From Gemmatimonadales bacterium (GTDB taxonomy: Bacteria; Gemmatimonadota; Gemmatimonadetes; Gemmatimonadales; GWC2-71-9), in the NCBI GenBank assembly GCA_036279355.1, contig DASUJH010000060.1, positions 1 to 64,000 of the forward strand: DNA of 64,000 nt, read 5' to 3'. The notes beneath the pieces were generated by a model. The model searched no databases. It worked only from the letters and a program-made list of their open reading frames with translations, and was not told the DNA's origin. Both the position numbers and the translations under genes were made by a program. The stretch's first letter is position 1. Every line of letters begins with the position of its first letter. Positions 44,367 through 54,509 of the stretch are shown one piece after another.

Positions 44367-44463
44367 ATGCCCTCAGGGTTGGAGTCCGGGGGAGATGCGC
44401 GGGGTGCCGCGCCGTGCACATGGCGCCCGCACGCACGGGCGCCGCAGGCCGGGCCGCCGCGTG

Positions 44464-45699
44464 TCACTCGTGCCGAAGCGCCTCGACCGGGTCCATCCGC
44501 GCCGCCCGATTCGCGGGATAGAGCCCGAACGCGAGTCCGATGCAGGCGCTCACCACTACGGCGAGTGCCGCGCTCCAGAGCGGCACGCCGGACTGGAACT
44601 GGAGCGCCGTCTTGAGCAACTCGCCCATGGCGAGGCCGACCACGATGCCGATGAGCCCGCCGAGCGAGGTGAGGGTCGCGGCTTCGACGAGGAACTGCCA
44701 GAGGATTTCGCGCCGGGTGGCGCCCAGGGCCTTGCGAAGGCCGATCTCGTGGGTGCGGTCGGTCACCGACACCATCATGATCGCCATGACGCCGATGCCG
44801 CCCACGAGAAGCGCTACGCTCGAGAGCGCTACCATCGCGATGAAGAAATAGCGGGTGAACCGGCCGACGACGTCGAGGATCTGGTCCTGCGCCACGAGAT
44901 CGAAGGTATTGGGGACGTCTGGCCGGAGATTGCGCGCGCGGCGGAGCGCCACCGCAACCGCGTCCTTGGCGTCGGGCACCGCCACGCCATTCCGCGCCCG
45001 CACCGCGATGAAGAGATCGTAACTCTCGTTGTAGCGAAACTCGTTCCGGCCGGTGCGGTAGGGCATGATGCCGGCGATCTCCTGGCCGGGCGGCTCGAAG
45101 ATGTTGCCGGGCTTCTGATAGACGCCGATCACCTGGAGCGCCACGCCGTTCGCGCGGACCGTCTTGCCGAGCGGGTCGGTCTGTCCGAAGAGCCGGCGGG
45201 CGACGTCGTCCTCCAGCACGATCACGTCCGCGCCGGACACCTCGCCGCGGGTGAAGAGCCGGCCACGAAGCAGGGTGCCGCCGATGATCTCCATGAACCG
45301 GTCGTCGGCGGCGTAGACGATCATCGTCTGGGTGTGCTCGCCCGCCACGGCGAGGCGCGCGAACACCTGGATCCAGAGCTGGGCGTACCCCACCTGCGGC
45401 ACTCGGCGGATCGCGTCGGCATCGGCGGCGTCGAGCACCGGGCGGATGCGGTACTCGTACGGCAGGCGGTTCGCGTCCATCGGCGTCGCGGTGAAGAAGC
45501 GGAGCACGTAGAACACCTGCGGCCCCGCGACCTCGATGGCGTTGAAGATCTGGGTCCGGATGCCCTGGACCAGCGACGCCATCGTCATGACCGTCGCCAC
45601 GCCGATCACGACGCCCAGGATGGTGAGGAAGGAGCGCAGCTTGTTGGCGCGGAGCGCGCCCAGCGCAATGCCGGCGCCTTCGCGGGCGCTGCGGATCAT
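44464..45699 (-). CDS. FtsX/MacB-type ABC permease (P4)
   Basis: 411 residues. MacB-type: N-terminal helix with LRANKLRSFLTILGVVIGVA, a large periplasmic MacB_PCD-like domain (about 45-265), and three C-terminal helices, with the FtsX core MMVSVTDRTHEIGLRKALGA and TLTSLGGLIGIVVG, ending in NRAARMDPVEALRHE. It has no ATPase of its own. By its opening (GIRTQIFNAIEVAGPQVFYV) it resembles P2 more than P1 or P3, so P4 and P2 look like one half of a duplicated pair. 24 bases separate it from P3 upstream. Confidence 0.92.
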   Translation of the reverse strand: MIRSAREGAGIALGALRANKLRSFLTILGVVIGVATVMTMASLVQGIRTQIFNAIEVAGPQVFYVLRFFTATPMDANRLPYEYRIRPVLDAADADAIRRVPQVGYAQLWIQVFARLAVAGEHTQTMIVYAADDRFMEIIGGTLLRGRLFTRGEVSGADVIVLEDDVARRLFGQTDPLGKTVRANGVALQVIGVYQKPGNIFEPPGQEIAGIMPYRTGRNEFRYNESYDLFIAVRARNGVAVPDAKDAVAVALRRARNLRPDVPNTFDLVAQDQILDVVGRFTRYFFIAMVALSSVALLVGGIGVMAIMMVSVTDRTHEIGLRKALGATRREILWQFLVEAATLTSLGGLIGIVVGLAMGELLKTALQFQSGVPLWSAALAVVVSACIGLAFGLYPANRAARMDPVEALRHE

Positions 45700-45723
45700 C
45701 GGGAGATCACCGTCGCACGCCCG

Positions 45724-46968
45724 CTACTCGACCCGGAGCGCGCCGATCGGATCGAGTCGGGCGGCGCGGCTCGCCGGATAGACGCCAAAGACGATGCCCG
45801 TGCCGCCGCCTAGAAGGAGCGCGACCACCACCGACCAGAGGGTAATCCGCGCGGGAAGAGGCGTGAAGTGCGCCACGCCCGCCGCGAGCAGCCACCCGGC
45901 CGCGACGCCGAGCAGGCCGCCCAGGCTCGAGAGGACGAGCGCCTCGACCAGAAACTGGCGCCGGATGTCGCGCCGGCGCGCGCCGAGCGACTTGCGGAGG
46001 CCGATCTCGCGGGTGCGTTGGGTGACGGTCATGAGCATGATGTTCATGATCACGATCCCGCCCACGACGATGCCGATGCCTACTACGGCAGGAATCGCCG
46101 TGAACAGGAGCCGAGTGAGGCTCTTCCAGAAGGCGACCAGCGCATCGGCCTTGTCCACCGTGAAGTCGTTGCTCTCGTCGGGCCGGAGCCGGTGGGCGAT
46201 GCGCATCGCCTCTTCCGCCCGCGCCATCCCGCCGTCGATCGCCTCGGCGCTCGCCATCTTCACGGAGACCACGGTGGTCTTCCGGCGCCCGTACATCGCC
46301 TCGAAGGTGCTGAAGGGGACGAGGACGAAGGCGTCGAACGACTGCCCCAGCACGCGGCCCTTCTTGGCGATGACGCCTTTCACCGTGAGCTCGTAGCCGC
46401 CGACGCGCACCGGGCGGCCCACCGCGGCGGCGGGATCGTCGAAGAGCCGGTCGGCGATGTCCCAGCCCAGCGCCGCGACGTAGCGCCGCTCGCGTACGTC
46501 CGGCTCGGTGAGCGGCGAGCCGTACGCGTAGCGGTAGTCCTGCACGAGCTGGTAGGGCGGGGTGATGCCGAAAACGGCGACGCCGGTCACGGCGCGGCTC
46601 CCATGCGACACGTCGCTCACCGGCGTGGGCCAGCCCGACTGCAGCGCCACCGCTTCGGCATCGGGGAGCGCCTCGCGCACCGCCTCGGCGTCGTCGAGGG
46701 TCACGAGCGGACGCTTGGCGATGGCGCGCACCTCATCGTCGTCCAGCAGTCCCACGGCGATCGGGTTCCGGCGCACCTGGAAGGCGTTGGTACCGATCAT
46801 GGCACCGGTGAGATTCTCCTTCACGTACGCGTTCATCCCCTGGATGATCGCGACGACCACCACGAGGAACCCGACGGAAACGATGATGCCGAGCAGGGTG
46901 AAAAACGAGCGGAGCTTGGCGCCGAGGATGGCGTGGACGGCGAGGCGGAAGGCTTCCGTGAGGGGCAT
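45724..46968 (-). CDS. FtsX/MacB-type ABC permease (P3)
   Basis: 414 residues from ATG 46968. Same fold as the other three: LGAKLRSFFTLLGIIVSVGF, a periplasmic domain (about 40-275), then [40 protein letters not shown] and a C-terminus [15 protein letters not shown]. The sequence AYVKENLTGAMIGTNAFQVR near the start is closest to P1. The frame is open much further upstream, but that part overlaps P2 antisense-style and is rejected. It is 20 bases after P2. Confidence 0.92.
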   Translation of the reverse strand: MPLTEAFRLAVHAILGAKLRSFFTLLGIIVSVGFLVVVVAIIQGMNAYVKENLTGAMIGTNAFQVRRNPIAVGLLDDDEVRAIAKRPLVTLDDAEAVREALPDAEAVALQSGWPTPVSDVSHGSRAVTGVAVFGITPPYQLVQDYRYAYGSPLTEPDVRERRYVAALGWDIADRLFDDPAAAVGRPVRVGGYELTVKGVIAKKGRVLGQSFDAFVLVPFSTFEAMYGRRKTTVVSVKMASAEAIDGGMARAEEAMRIAHRLRPDESNDFTVDKADALVAFWKSLTRLLFTAIPAVVGIGIVVGGIVIMNIMLMTVTQRTREIGLRKSLGARRRDIRRQFLVEALVLSSLGGLLGVAAGWLLAAGVAHFTPLPARITLWSVVVALLLGGGTGIVFGVYPASRAARLDPIGALRVE

Positions 46969-46988
46969 GCGCGAAACATAGCCGCCGG

Positions 46989-48227
<1,239 letters not shown>

Positions 48228-48277
48228 GGAACCGCCGCGGCGGGGCCGCCCCCGCTGCACCGTGGCCGCCGCGCCCG

Positions 48278-49519
48278 TCACTCGGCCCTCAGCGCGATGA
48301 TGGGGTCGAGCCGCGCCGCGCGGTACGCCGGATACACGCCGGCCGTGACCCCCACCGCGACGCCGAGCACCACCGCGAGCCCGATCGACCACGTTGCCAC
48401 CGCGGCCGGGAGCGGCGTCACCGCCTTCACCACGAACGCGAGCACGAGCCCGGTGCCGATGCCCAGCAGCGCGCCGGTCGAGGCCAGCGTCGCCGACTCG
48501 ACCACGAACTGGGCCAGGATGTCGCGCCGACGCGCGCCAAGCGCCTTCCGGATGCCGATTTCGCGGGTGCGCTCGGAGACGGCCATGAGCATGATGTTCA
48601 TAATGACGATGCCGCCCACGACGAGCGAGATGCCCACGAGCATCGGCAGGGCGAGAAAGAGAATCCGGGAGATCTTCTGCCAGGTGCCGAGCGCCCCCTC
48701 GGCGGTCTGAATGTAGAAGTTGTCCTCTTCACCCGGCTTGAGCCGGCGGGCGATGCGCATGTACTGCTCCGACTCCGCCACCGCCGCCTGCATCGCTTCG
48801 GGCGAATCCGTCTTGGCCCAGAGCTCGTGCACGACGTTGGCCGCGCACAACTCGCGCCGCGCGGGCGAGGTGAACGGCACCAGCGCAAAGCGGTCGAGCG
48901 AGAGCCCGAAGAGCGTCCCCTGCCTGGCGATCACACCCACGACGCGGTACGGCAGCCCCGCGATCTCGAGGACGCGGCCCACCGGGTCGAGGTTGGGAAA
49001 GAACTTTTCGCGCACGAGATCGCCGATCACGATCACCGGCAGACCCGCCTGCACCTCCTGCGCGGTGAACGCGCGCCCCTCGGCGATCGTGTAGTTCTTG
49101 ATCCGCGCGTACGCCTCGTCCGCGGCATAGAGCTGGATCTTGCCACGGAGCTTGCCCTGGGTGGCGGGCGTGTTGTCGTCGAAGCACACCCGCGCAAAGA
49201 TGGTGGGCGTCTTGACCTGCGCGGCGAGAAATGCCGATTCCTCGTAGTTCACCCGCGGGCGGCGGAGCCAGAGCCGCCAGGTATCGTCGGTGACATTGCC
49301 GTTGTCGATGGCGGGAAAGCGGCGGACCTCGAAGCTGTTGACGCCGATGAGCCCGTTGGCGAACCGCTCCCGCATGTACTCGTTCATCCCCTGCACGACC
49401 GACACCACCGCGATGAGAAACGTGACGCCGATGAGTACGCCGATGAGCGAGAAGCCGCTCTTGAGCTTCTGGGTGCGGATGGTCCGGAGCGCCATCCGCA
49501 CGGCCTCGAAGAGCGGCAC
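48278..49519 (-). CDS. FtsX/MacB-type ABC permease (P1)
   Basis: 413 residues from GTG 49519, ten bases after the ATPase stop. [20 protein letters not shown] is helix one; [20 protein letters not shown] starts the periplasmic domain. The C-terminal core is [20 protein letters not shown] and [17 protein letters not shown], ending [15 protein letters not shown]. It is nearest to P3. As the first permease after the ATPase, P1 with P2 would form the primary heterodimer. Confidence 0.92.
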   Translation of the reverse strand: MPLFEAVRMALRTIRTQKLKSGFSLIGVLIGVTFLIAVVSVVQGMNEYMRERFANGLIGVNSFEVRRFPAIDNGNVTDDTWRLWLRRPRVNYEESAFLAAQVKTPTIFARVCFDDNTPATQGKLRGKIQLYAADEAYARIKNYTIAEGRAFTAQEVQAGLPVIVIGDLVREKFFPNLDPVGRVLEIAGLPYRVVGVIARQGTLFGLSLDRFALVPFTSPARRELCAANVVHELWAKTDSPEAMQAAVAESEQYMRIARRLKPGEEDNFYIQTAEGALGTWQKISRILFLALPMLVGISLVVGGIVIMNIMLMAVSERTREIGIRKALGARRRDILAQFVVESATLASTGALLGIGTGLVLAFVVKAVTPLPAAVATWSIGLAVVLGVAVGVTAGVYPAYRAARLDPIIALRAE

Positions 49520-49529
49520 CGACCGGGCC

Positions 49530-50231
49530 TCAGGCCGCTGCGTCGCGGGTGGCGCGGTCCGACGCCACCCGGCCGTCCCGGAGCACCACCATCCGCTCGG
49601 CATGCGCCGCGATGTCGGCCTCGTGGGTCACCATGATCACCGTCTGCCCCTGCGTGTGCAGCTCGGCGAAGACCCCCATGATCTCGTCGCTCGTGCCGCT
49701 GTCGAGATTGCCGGTGGGCTCGTCCGCCAGGAGAATCGAAGGCCGGTTGACCAGCGCCCGGGCGATGGCGACCCGCTGCCGCTGCCCGCCCGACAGCTCG
49801 TTGGGCCGGTGCTGCATCCGGTCGGCGAGTCCCACGCGCTCGAGCGCCGATTGGGCCACCTCGCGCCGCGCCCGCGCGCTCGTGCCGGCGTACACCAGCG
49901 GCAGCTCGACATTGTGCAGCGCCGTGGCCCGCGGGAGCAGGTTGAACGTCTGGAACACGAACCCGATCTCCCGGTTCCGTACCCGCGCGAGCGCGTCGTC
50001 CGAGAGGCGCGACACCTCCTGCCCATTCAGCCAGTACTCGCCCGAGGTCGGGGTGTCGAGGCACCCGAGCAGGTTCATCAGCGTGGACTTGCCGGACCCC
50101 GAGGGGCCCATGATGGCGACGTATTCGTTGCGGCCGATGTCGAGCGAGACGCCGCGGAGCGCGCGCACTACCTCGCTCCCCATCTCGTAGTCGCGCGTGA
50201 GGTCGCGCAGGCGGATCACCTGGTCGGTCAT
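49530..50231 (-). CDS. MacB/LolD-type ABC transporter ATPase
   Basis: 233 residues, a free-standing ATPase. Walker A is [16 protein letters not shown], the Q-loop region [20 protein letters not shown], signature [18 protein letters not shown], Walker [13 protein letters not shown] and the H-loop [16 protein letters not shown]. This is the usual set for mechanotransmission exporters, in which ATP turnover drives the periplasmic domains of the permeases. Only this one ATPase gene is present for four permeases. Its ATG overlaps the adaptor's stop by four bases. Confidence 0.95.
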   Translation of the reverse strand: MTDQVIRLRDLTRDYEMGSEVVRALRGVSLDIGRNEYVAIMGPSGSGKSTLMNLLGCLDTPTSGEYWLNGQEVSRLSDDALARVRNREIGFVFQTFNLLPRATALHNVELPLVYAGTSARARREVAQSALERVGLADRMQHRPNELSGGQRQRVAIARALVNRPSILLADEPTGNLDSGTSDEIMGVFAELHTQGQTVIMVTHEADIAAHAERMVVLRDGRVASDRATRDAAA

Positions 50232-51520
50232 GATACCTTGCTCTCCTTCTTGGGCTCGGGCGCCTGCTTCACCCGGGTGCTGTCCTTCAAGTCGCGGATG
50301 GCCTGGTAGGTGCCGGCGACGATCGTTTCGCCCTCGCGCACGCCGTCGAGCACCTCGAAGTATTCGTCGCCCGCAATCCCCACCTTGACCGGCCGGAAGC
50401 TCGCGATCCCGTCGCGCACCACGAACACGCCCTCGGTTTCCTTCTTGCGGAACTTCCGGGTGCGCATCGTGTCGGGCCCCTCCGGACCCGCTTCGTTCGG
50501 CACCTTCTCGTTTTCGCGCACGGTGAGCGCGATGATCGGAATCGAAAGCGCGCGCGGCCGCGTGTCGGTGACGATGCGCGCGGTGCAGCTCAGGTCCGGG
50601 CGCACGTCCTGCGGCGGGTTCTTGAGCGTCACCTCGACGTCGAAATCCACCGCGCGGTCATTCGTGCCGGGGTTGCTGCCGCCCGTCGCCTGCGAGTTGT
50701 CCAGCTTGGCGCTGTTGCCGATCTTGGTGACGCGGCCGAGGAACGTGGTGTCGGGGTAGGCGTCGATGCTCACCGCCACCGAATCTTCGAGATGGAGCCG
50801 CACCACGTCGGTCTCGTCCACCTGCACCTTCGCCAGGATCGTGGACAGGTCGGCGATCGTCATGAGGAGCGCCGTTTCCTTGGAGAACGTGCCGGGCACG
50901 GCGACCTCGCCCTCCTCCACCGGCAGCCGGACCACGCGTCCCGAGATCGGGGCGAAGAGCCGGGTGCGCGCAAGATTGTCGCGCGCCTCCTTGAGACTCG
51001 CGCGTGCCTGGTCCACCTGCGCCATGTTCGACTGGTAGACCGACACCGCCACGTCGTACGCCTGCTGCGCCTGCTCCACCGCCTCGGGTGCGATGAGCTC
51101 GGGCGCGGTGCGCTTGATCTCGAGCGAGCGGTCGAGCGTGCGCTTGGCCTGGTCGCGGTTGGCCTTTGCCTGCAGCACCGCCGCCTCGTTCGAGGCGAGC
51201 GCCGCCTCTCCGCGCGACACGGCGCCCTCGAACTGAACCGGATCGATCTGCACCAGGAACTGGCCCTTCTTCACCCGGTCGCCTTCCTTCACCGCGATGT
51301 GGGTGATGCGGCCCGTCACGTCGGCGCTCACGTCGACCTGCTTGTCGGCCTCGAGCTTGCCGCTCGCCGTGACCGCCGCCACGAGGTCCCGGCGGCCGAC
51401 CTGCTCGAGCCGCACCTCGACCGCCTTGTTACGCCGCTTGGCCGCGGCCGCCGCGATGAGGCCACCCGCGCCGATCACGATGACGCCGATGATGAGTCCG
51501 ATCTTCATGCCACGCGACAT
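50228..51520 (-). CDS. MacA-type periplasmic adaptor (HlyD/RND family)
   Basis: 430 residues. One N-terminal membrane helix ([20 protein letters not shown]), then the barrel-lipoyl-hairpin plan: [20 protein letters not shown] and [14 protein letters not shown] (first lipoyl half), a coiled-coil hairpin about residues 85-175 ([20 protein letters not shown]), [20 protein letters not shown] (second half), a beta barrel with [15 protein letters not shown] and the membrane-proximal domain. A Lys/Glu-rich loop (about 345-365, [13 protein letters not shown]) is unusual. It would bridge the permeases and the TolC channel. Confidence 0.93.
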   Translation of the reverse strand: MSRGMKIGLIIGVIVIGAGGLIAAAAAKRRNKAVEVRLEQVGRRDLVAAVTASGKLEADKQVDVSADVTGRITHIAVKEGDRVKKGQFLVQIDPVQFEGAVSRGEAALASNEAAVLQAKANRDQAKRTLDRSLEIKRTAPELIAPEAVEQAQQAYDVAVSVYQSNMAQVDQARASLKEARDNLARTRLFAPISGRVVRLPVEEGEVAVPGTFSKETALLMTIADLSTILAKVQVDETDVVRLHLEDSVAVSIDAYPDTTFLGRVTKIGNSAKLDNSQATGGSNPGTNDRAVDFDVEVTLKNPPQDVRPDLSCTARIVTDTRPRALSIPIIALTVRENEKVPNEAGPEGPDTMRTRKFRKKETEGVFVVRDGIASFRPVKVGIAGDEYFEVLDGVREGETIVAGTYQAIRDLKDSTRVKQAPEPKKESKVS

Positions 51521-51532
51521 GACTGCTCCTCG

Positions 51533-53092
51533 TCAGCGAAGGGGACGGCCGACCGCGGCCTCGAGGGCCGCGAAGGCACGGTGGTAATCGTACACGGCGG
51601 TGACGTAGTCTGCCTCGGAACGCTCGACCGCCGACTGCGCGTCGGTCACCTCGAGTGCCGTGCCGAGGCCGACGCGGTAGCGATCCTGCGCCAGCCGGAG
51701 CTGGTCGCGGGCCGCGGCGCGCCCGACCTCCTGCACGCCGATCGTCTTATATGCGGTGGTCAGGCCGAGGAACCGCGCGTGTACGCTGGCGCGCACCGCG
51801 AGTCCCTGGGCCCGCGCGGCCTCGTCCGCGTCCTCCTCGTCCGCCCGCGCCTGCGAAACCCGCAGCTCCCGCCCGAAGCCGCTGAAGATGGGGAGCGAGA
51901 GGGTGACCGTGGCTTGAAACGGTTGGCCGGCAAAGCCGAAGGGGAAAACGTCGTTCCGGCTCCGCACCAGTGCGGCGGTGGCCGGATTGAGCGACTTGCC
52001 CGTCGCGTCGAGCCCGAACGTGCCGAAGCAGTCGGGCGTCGTCCCGCCCAGATTGAGGCCGGTCCGCACCTGGTTGTTGAACTGGCAATCGGCGGCCTGG
52101 CCCTGCGCCGTCTGGAGCTGCTCGCTCAGCAACTGATTCTCGTTGGTGAACTGCTGGGCAAAGCCGGACCAGCCGGCCTGCGCCGTGAGCGTGGGAAAGT
52201 ATTCGGACTTGGCGGCTCGCACGCTCGCGCCCGCAGCCGAGCTGCGCTCGCGGAGCGCGCGGAGCGAGGGATTCTCGCCCTCCGCCATCGTGATCAGCTC
52301 GTCGAGCTTGAACCGCGGCTCGGCCACGGTGAATGAGTCGGTGAGCGCGATCTGCTCCACCGGCGCCGGCGGCACCACGCCCATCCGGCGGAAGAGCTCC
52401 AGCTTGGCCTCGTTCTCCGTCTGGAAGGCGCGGAGCAGCGTCACCTGCGAGGTGCCACGCGTCGCCTCGGCCTGGCGGACATCGAGCAGCGTGGCCTGGC
52501 CCACGCGGTAGCGCGTTTGGGCGAGCCGCAGGAACTCCTCGTTCCGCCGCACCTGCTCCCGCGCCACCTCGGTCTGCGCCACCGCGTCTTCCGCGGTGAG
52601 ATACTGGTCGGTCACGTCGAAGCGGAGCCCCACGCCGGCGTTCTCGATGTCCTGGCTCGTCGCGCGCTCCAGCGCCTTCTGCTGGCCCGGGCCCGCGAGC
52701 GTCTTGCCGTCGAGCTGCATCTGCAGGCCGATCGAGTAGGTGGACCGAAGAAACGGCGAGGTCTGATTGAAGAAGGCACCGAAGGTGGATTGCCCGGACC
52801 CGGTGTAGCCCAGGTCGCTCGCCACCTGCACGCTCGGCAGGAAATTGCCGTACGCGTTGCGCACGCCCCAGCGAGCGGGCCCGGCGTTGTTGAGCGCCTG
52901 CCGGTACACCGGACTGTGGCGCCGAGCCTGGGCGAGTGCGTCGGAAAGTGTGAGCGTCGCGAGCGGTGCCAACCGGGGCACGAGCGCGGTGTCCTGCGCG
53001 GCCATCGAGTCCTTCGCCGCGGTCGAGTCCTGGGCCAGGAGAGGCCGGACCAGACCGAGCGTCAGGACGAAGAGGACGAGCCGACAATGCAT
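51533..53092 (-). CDS. TolC-family outer-membrane channel
   Basis: 519 residues from ATG 53092. The signal is MHCRLVLFVLTLGLVRPLLA. Two OEP (outer-membrane efflux) repeats follow, with helices such as TLSDALAQARRHSPVYRQAL, EEFLR.. type heptads (VRRNEEFLRLAQTRYRVGQA) and, near the end, AAARDQLRLAQDRYRVGLGT and VTDAQSAVERSEADYVTAVY. The Cys pair (DCQFNN and PDCFGTFG, about residues 345-370) in a long loop is unusual for TolC proteins. It is first in the run, so its promoter probably drives the whole locus. Confidence 0.92.
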   Translation of the reverse strand: MHCRLVLFVLTLGLVRPLLAQDSTAAKDSMAAQDTALVPRLAPLATLTLSDALAQARRHSPVYRQALNNAGPARWGVRNAYGNFLPSVQVASDLGYTGSGQSTFGAFFNQTSPFLRSTYSIGLQMQLDGKTLAGPGQQKALERATSQDIENAGVGLRFDVTDQYLTAEDAVAQTEVAREQVRRNEEFLRLAQTRYRVGQATLLDVRQAEATRGTSQVTLLRAFQTENEAKLELFRRMGVVPPAPVEQIALTDSFTVAEPRFKLDELITMAEGENPSLRALRERSSAAGASVRAAKSEYFPTLTAQAGWSGFAQQFTNENQLLSEQLQTAQGQAADCQFNNQVRTGLNLGGTTPDCFGTFGLDATGKSLNPATAALVRSRNDVFPFGFAGQPFQATVTLSLPIFSGFGRELRVSQARADEEDADEAARAQGLAVRASVHARFLGLTTAYKTIGVQEVGRAAARDQLRLAQDRYRVGLGTALEVTDAQSAVERSEADYVTAVYDYHRAFAALEAAVGRPLR

Positions 53093-53202
53093 GCGTGGTG
53101 TCCTTGTGCGAGGCGAGTGCGACGGGCCCACTTACGAAGGCCCATCCGGAGAAGTTTCAGATTGTGACGACGAGAGGTAACTGACTGATGTGCTGGCGGT
53201 TG

Positions 53203-53859
53203 TTACTTCGTCGCCCGCGAGGCCACGATGCCGGCCGCGGGCAGTTCCACCCGCTGGACCCGGCCGAGCGCGTCGGTCACGATGGTGCCGGTGATATCGC
53301 CGGTAAGGCGGGTGCGCACGGCGTCGGCATCGCCGCCCGGCTCGCGGCGCGCGACGAAATCGGCAACGCGACGGGTGCGGGGAAAGACGGCGGTCAAGTG
53401 CGCGCCGGACGCCGAGGCGAGGTCGGCGACCGCTCCGTAGAGCGAATAGACGGCATCGTCGAGCAGTACCACGTCCCGGCCGCCCGGCATCTCGCGCCCC
53501 GCCTCCGACCCCTTGGTGATCGAGCGCACGATGAGCCGCGCCCCCGATCCCGCCGCAAGAATGACGAGATTCCCCTCGGGCCCCTGCACGTCGAGCTCGA
53601 ACTTGGCGATGCCCAGGTCGGCGGTGCGCTCGAGCGTGGCCTCGATGCGAAGGCCGGCGCCGGGATAGTGCGCGTCCGCCGTGAGCGTGGACCCGCCGGC
53701 CCGCGCGCCGGCCCGGCTGAGCGAATATTCCTCCCGGCCGATCTCGCGCCCGTTCTGCTGCACGGTGAGCACGACGTCGAACCGCGCCTGCGCCCGGGCG
53801 GGGCGCACGAGTGGCGGCGCCGTGGCAAGCAGCAGCGGGATGGCGAGCAGGATGCGCAT
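53203..53859 (-). CDS. Secreted protein of unknown function
   Basis: 218 residues. MRILLAIPLLLATAPPLVRP, then ARAQA, is a signal peptide. The mature part is beta-rich: FDVVLTVQQNGREIGREEYS, then GLRIEATLERTADLGIAKFE and a C-terminal TGTIVTDALGRVQRVELPAA. The 'GxxIGxEEY' opening resembles a class of secreted proteins with repeated strand pairs, but I cannot name it. It lies 17 bases downstream of the creatininase-family gene on the same strand and upstream of tolC by about 110 bases. Confidence 0.7.
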   Translation of the reverse strand: MRILLAIPLLLATAPPLVRPARAQARFDVVLTVQQNGREIGREEYSLSRAGARAGGSTLTADAHYPGAGLRIEATLERTADLGIAKFELDVQGPEGNLVILAAGSGARLIVRSITKGSEAGREMPGGRDVVLLDDAVYSLYGAVADLASASGAHLTAVFPRTRRVADFVARREPGGDADAVRTRLTGDITGTIVTDALGRVQRVELPAAGIVASRATK

Positions 53860-53876
53860 GAAGCTCCCGTCCGGGC

Positions 53877-54509
53877 TCAGGTGCCGGTGAGGCAGCGGCC
53901 GACGCGGTCGAGGATGAATCTATACAGCCGCTCGCCCTTGCGTGCCGACGCCGGCAGCGCGCCGCGCGCAAGCTCCAGGCGCACCAGCGAGGGCGCGAGG
54001 TAGAGCATCAGCGAGGTGTCGAGCTCGCCGCCCTGTGCGGGTGCGGCAGGCACCTCGAGCAGGTCGCCGAAATCGAGCCCGAAGATGTCGATGGCCATCG
54101 TGCTGGCCTCGTCCGTCCGGATGGTGCTCAGGGCTTCGAGGTGCGGATCGGCCGCCTGCGCCGTGATGATGACGAACTCCCGCACGCCTGCCCCGTCCTC
54201 CCACGACTCGATAAGTTCGTTCATGACCCGATGCAGCGTCTTGCGGCGGAGCGCCGCCCCTCCTGGAAACGGGTGGGCCGGGGGCTGGACGCCGTACTCG
54301 ACCGCCGGCGCGCGCACCACGCCGAAGGCGGAGGAGAGGTCGTCGGCCAGGTGCTCGACGATGATCGTGTCGCAGCCGAGCGGGAGGTGCGGGCCGTGCT
54401 GCTCGGTGGTGCCGACCGGCACGATCAGCGTGGGCCGCGCGAGGAGGCGCTCCTGCACGGCGATCGGGCTCATCTCCTTGAGCCGCCAGGGATGAGGTTC
54501 GTGAGGCAT
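53877..54509 (-). CDS. Creatininase-family protein with altered metal site
   Basis: 210 residues. The first metal half is normal: LIVPVGTTEQHGPHLPLGCD with Glu, His and Asp ligands. In active creatininases and FAPy deamidases the next motif is NGHGGN or NGHYEN, which gives a His (and in creatininase a Glu); here the same place reads FVIITAQAADPHLEAL, so Asn-Gly-His is Thr-Ala-Gln. The later GGELDTSLMLYLAPSLVR, usually H.GE.ETS.ML, also has Gln for His. The second metal site is probably lost. Start ATG 54509; it overlaps the 5' end of the divergent kinase gene by 18 bases. Confidence 0.85.
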   Translation of the reverse strand: MPHEPHPWRLKEMSPIAVQERLLARPTLIVPVGTTEQHGPHLPLGCDTIIVEHLADDLSSAFGVVRAPAVEYGVQPPAHPFPGGAALRRKTLHRVMNELIESWEDGAGVREFVIITAQAADPHLEALSTIRTDEASTMAIDIFGLDFGDLLEVPAAPAQGGELDTSLMLYLAPSLVRLELARGALPASARKGERLYRFILDRVGRCLTGT

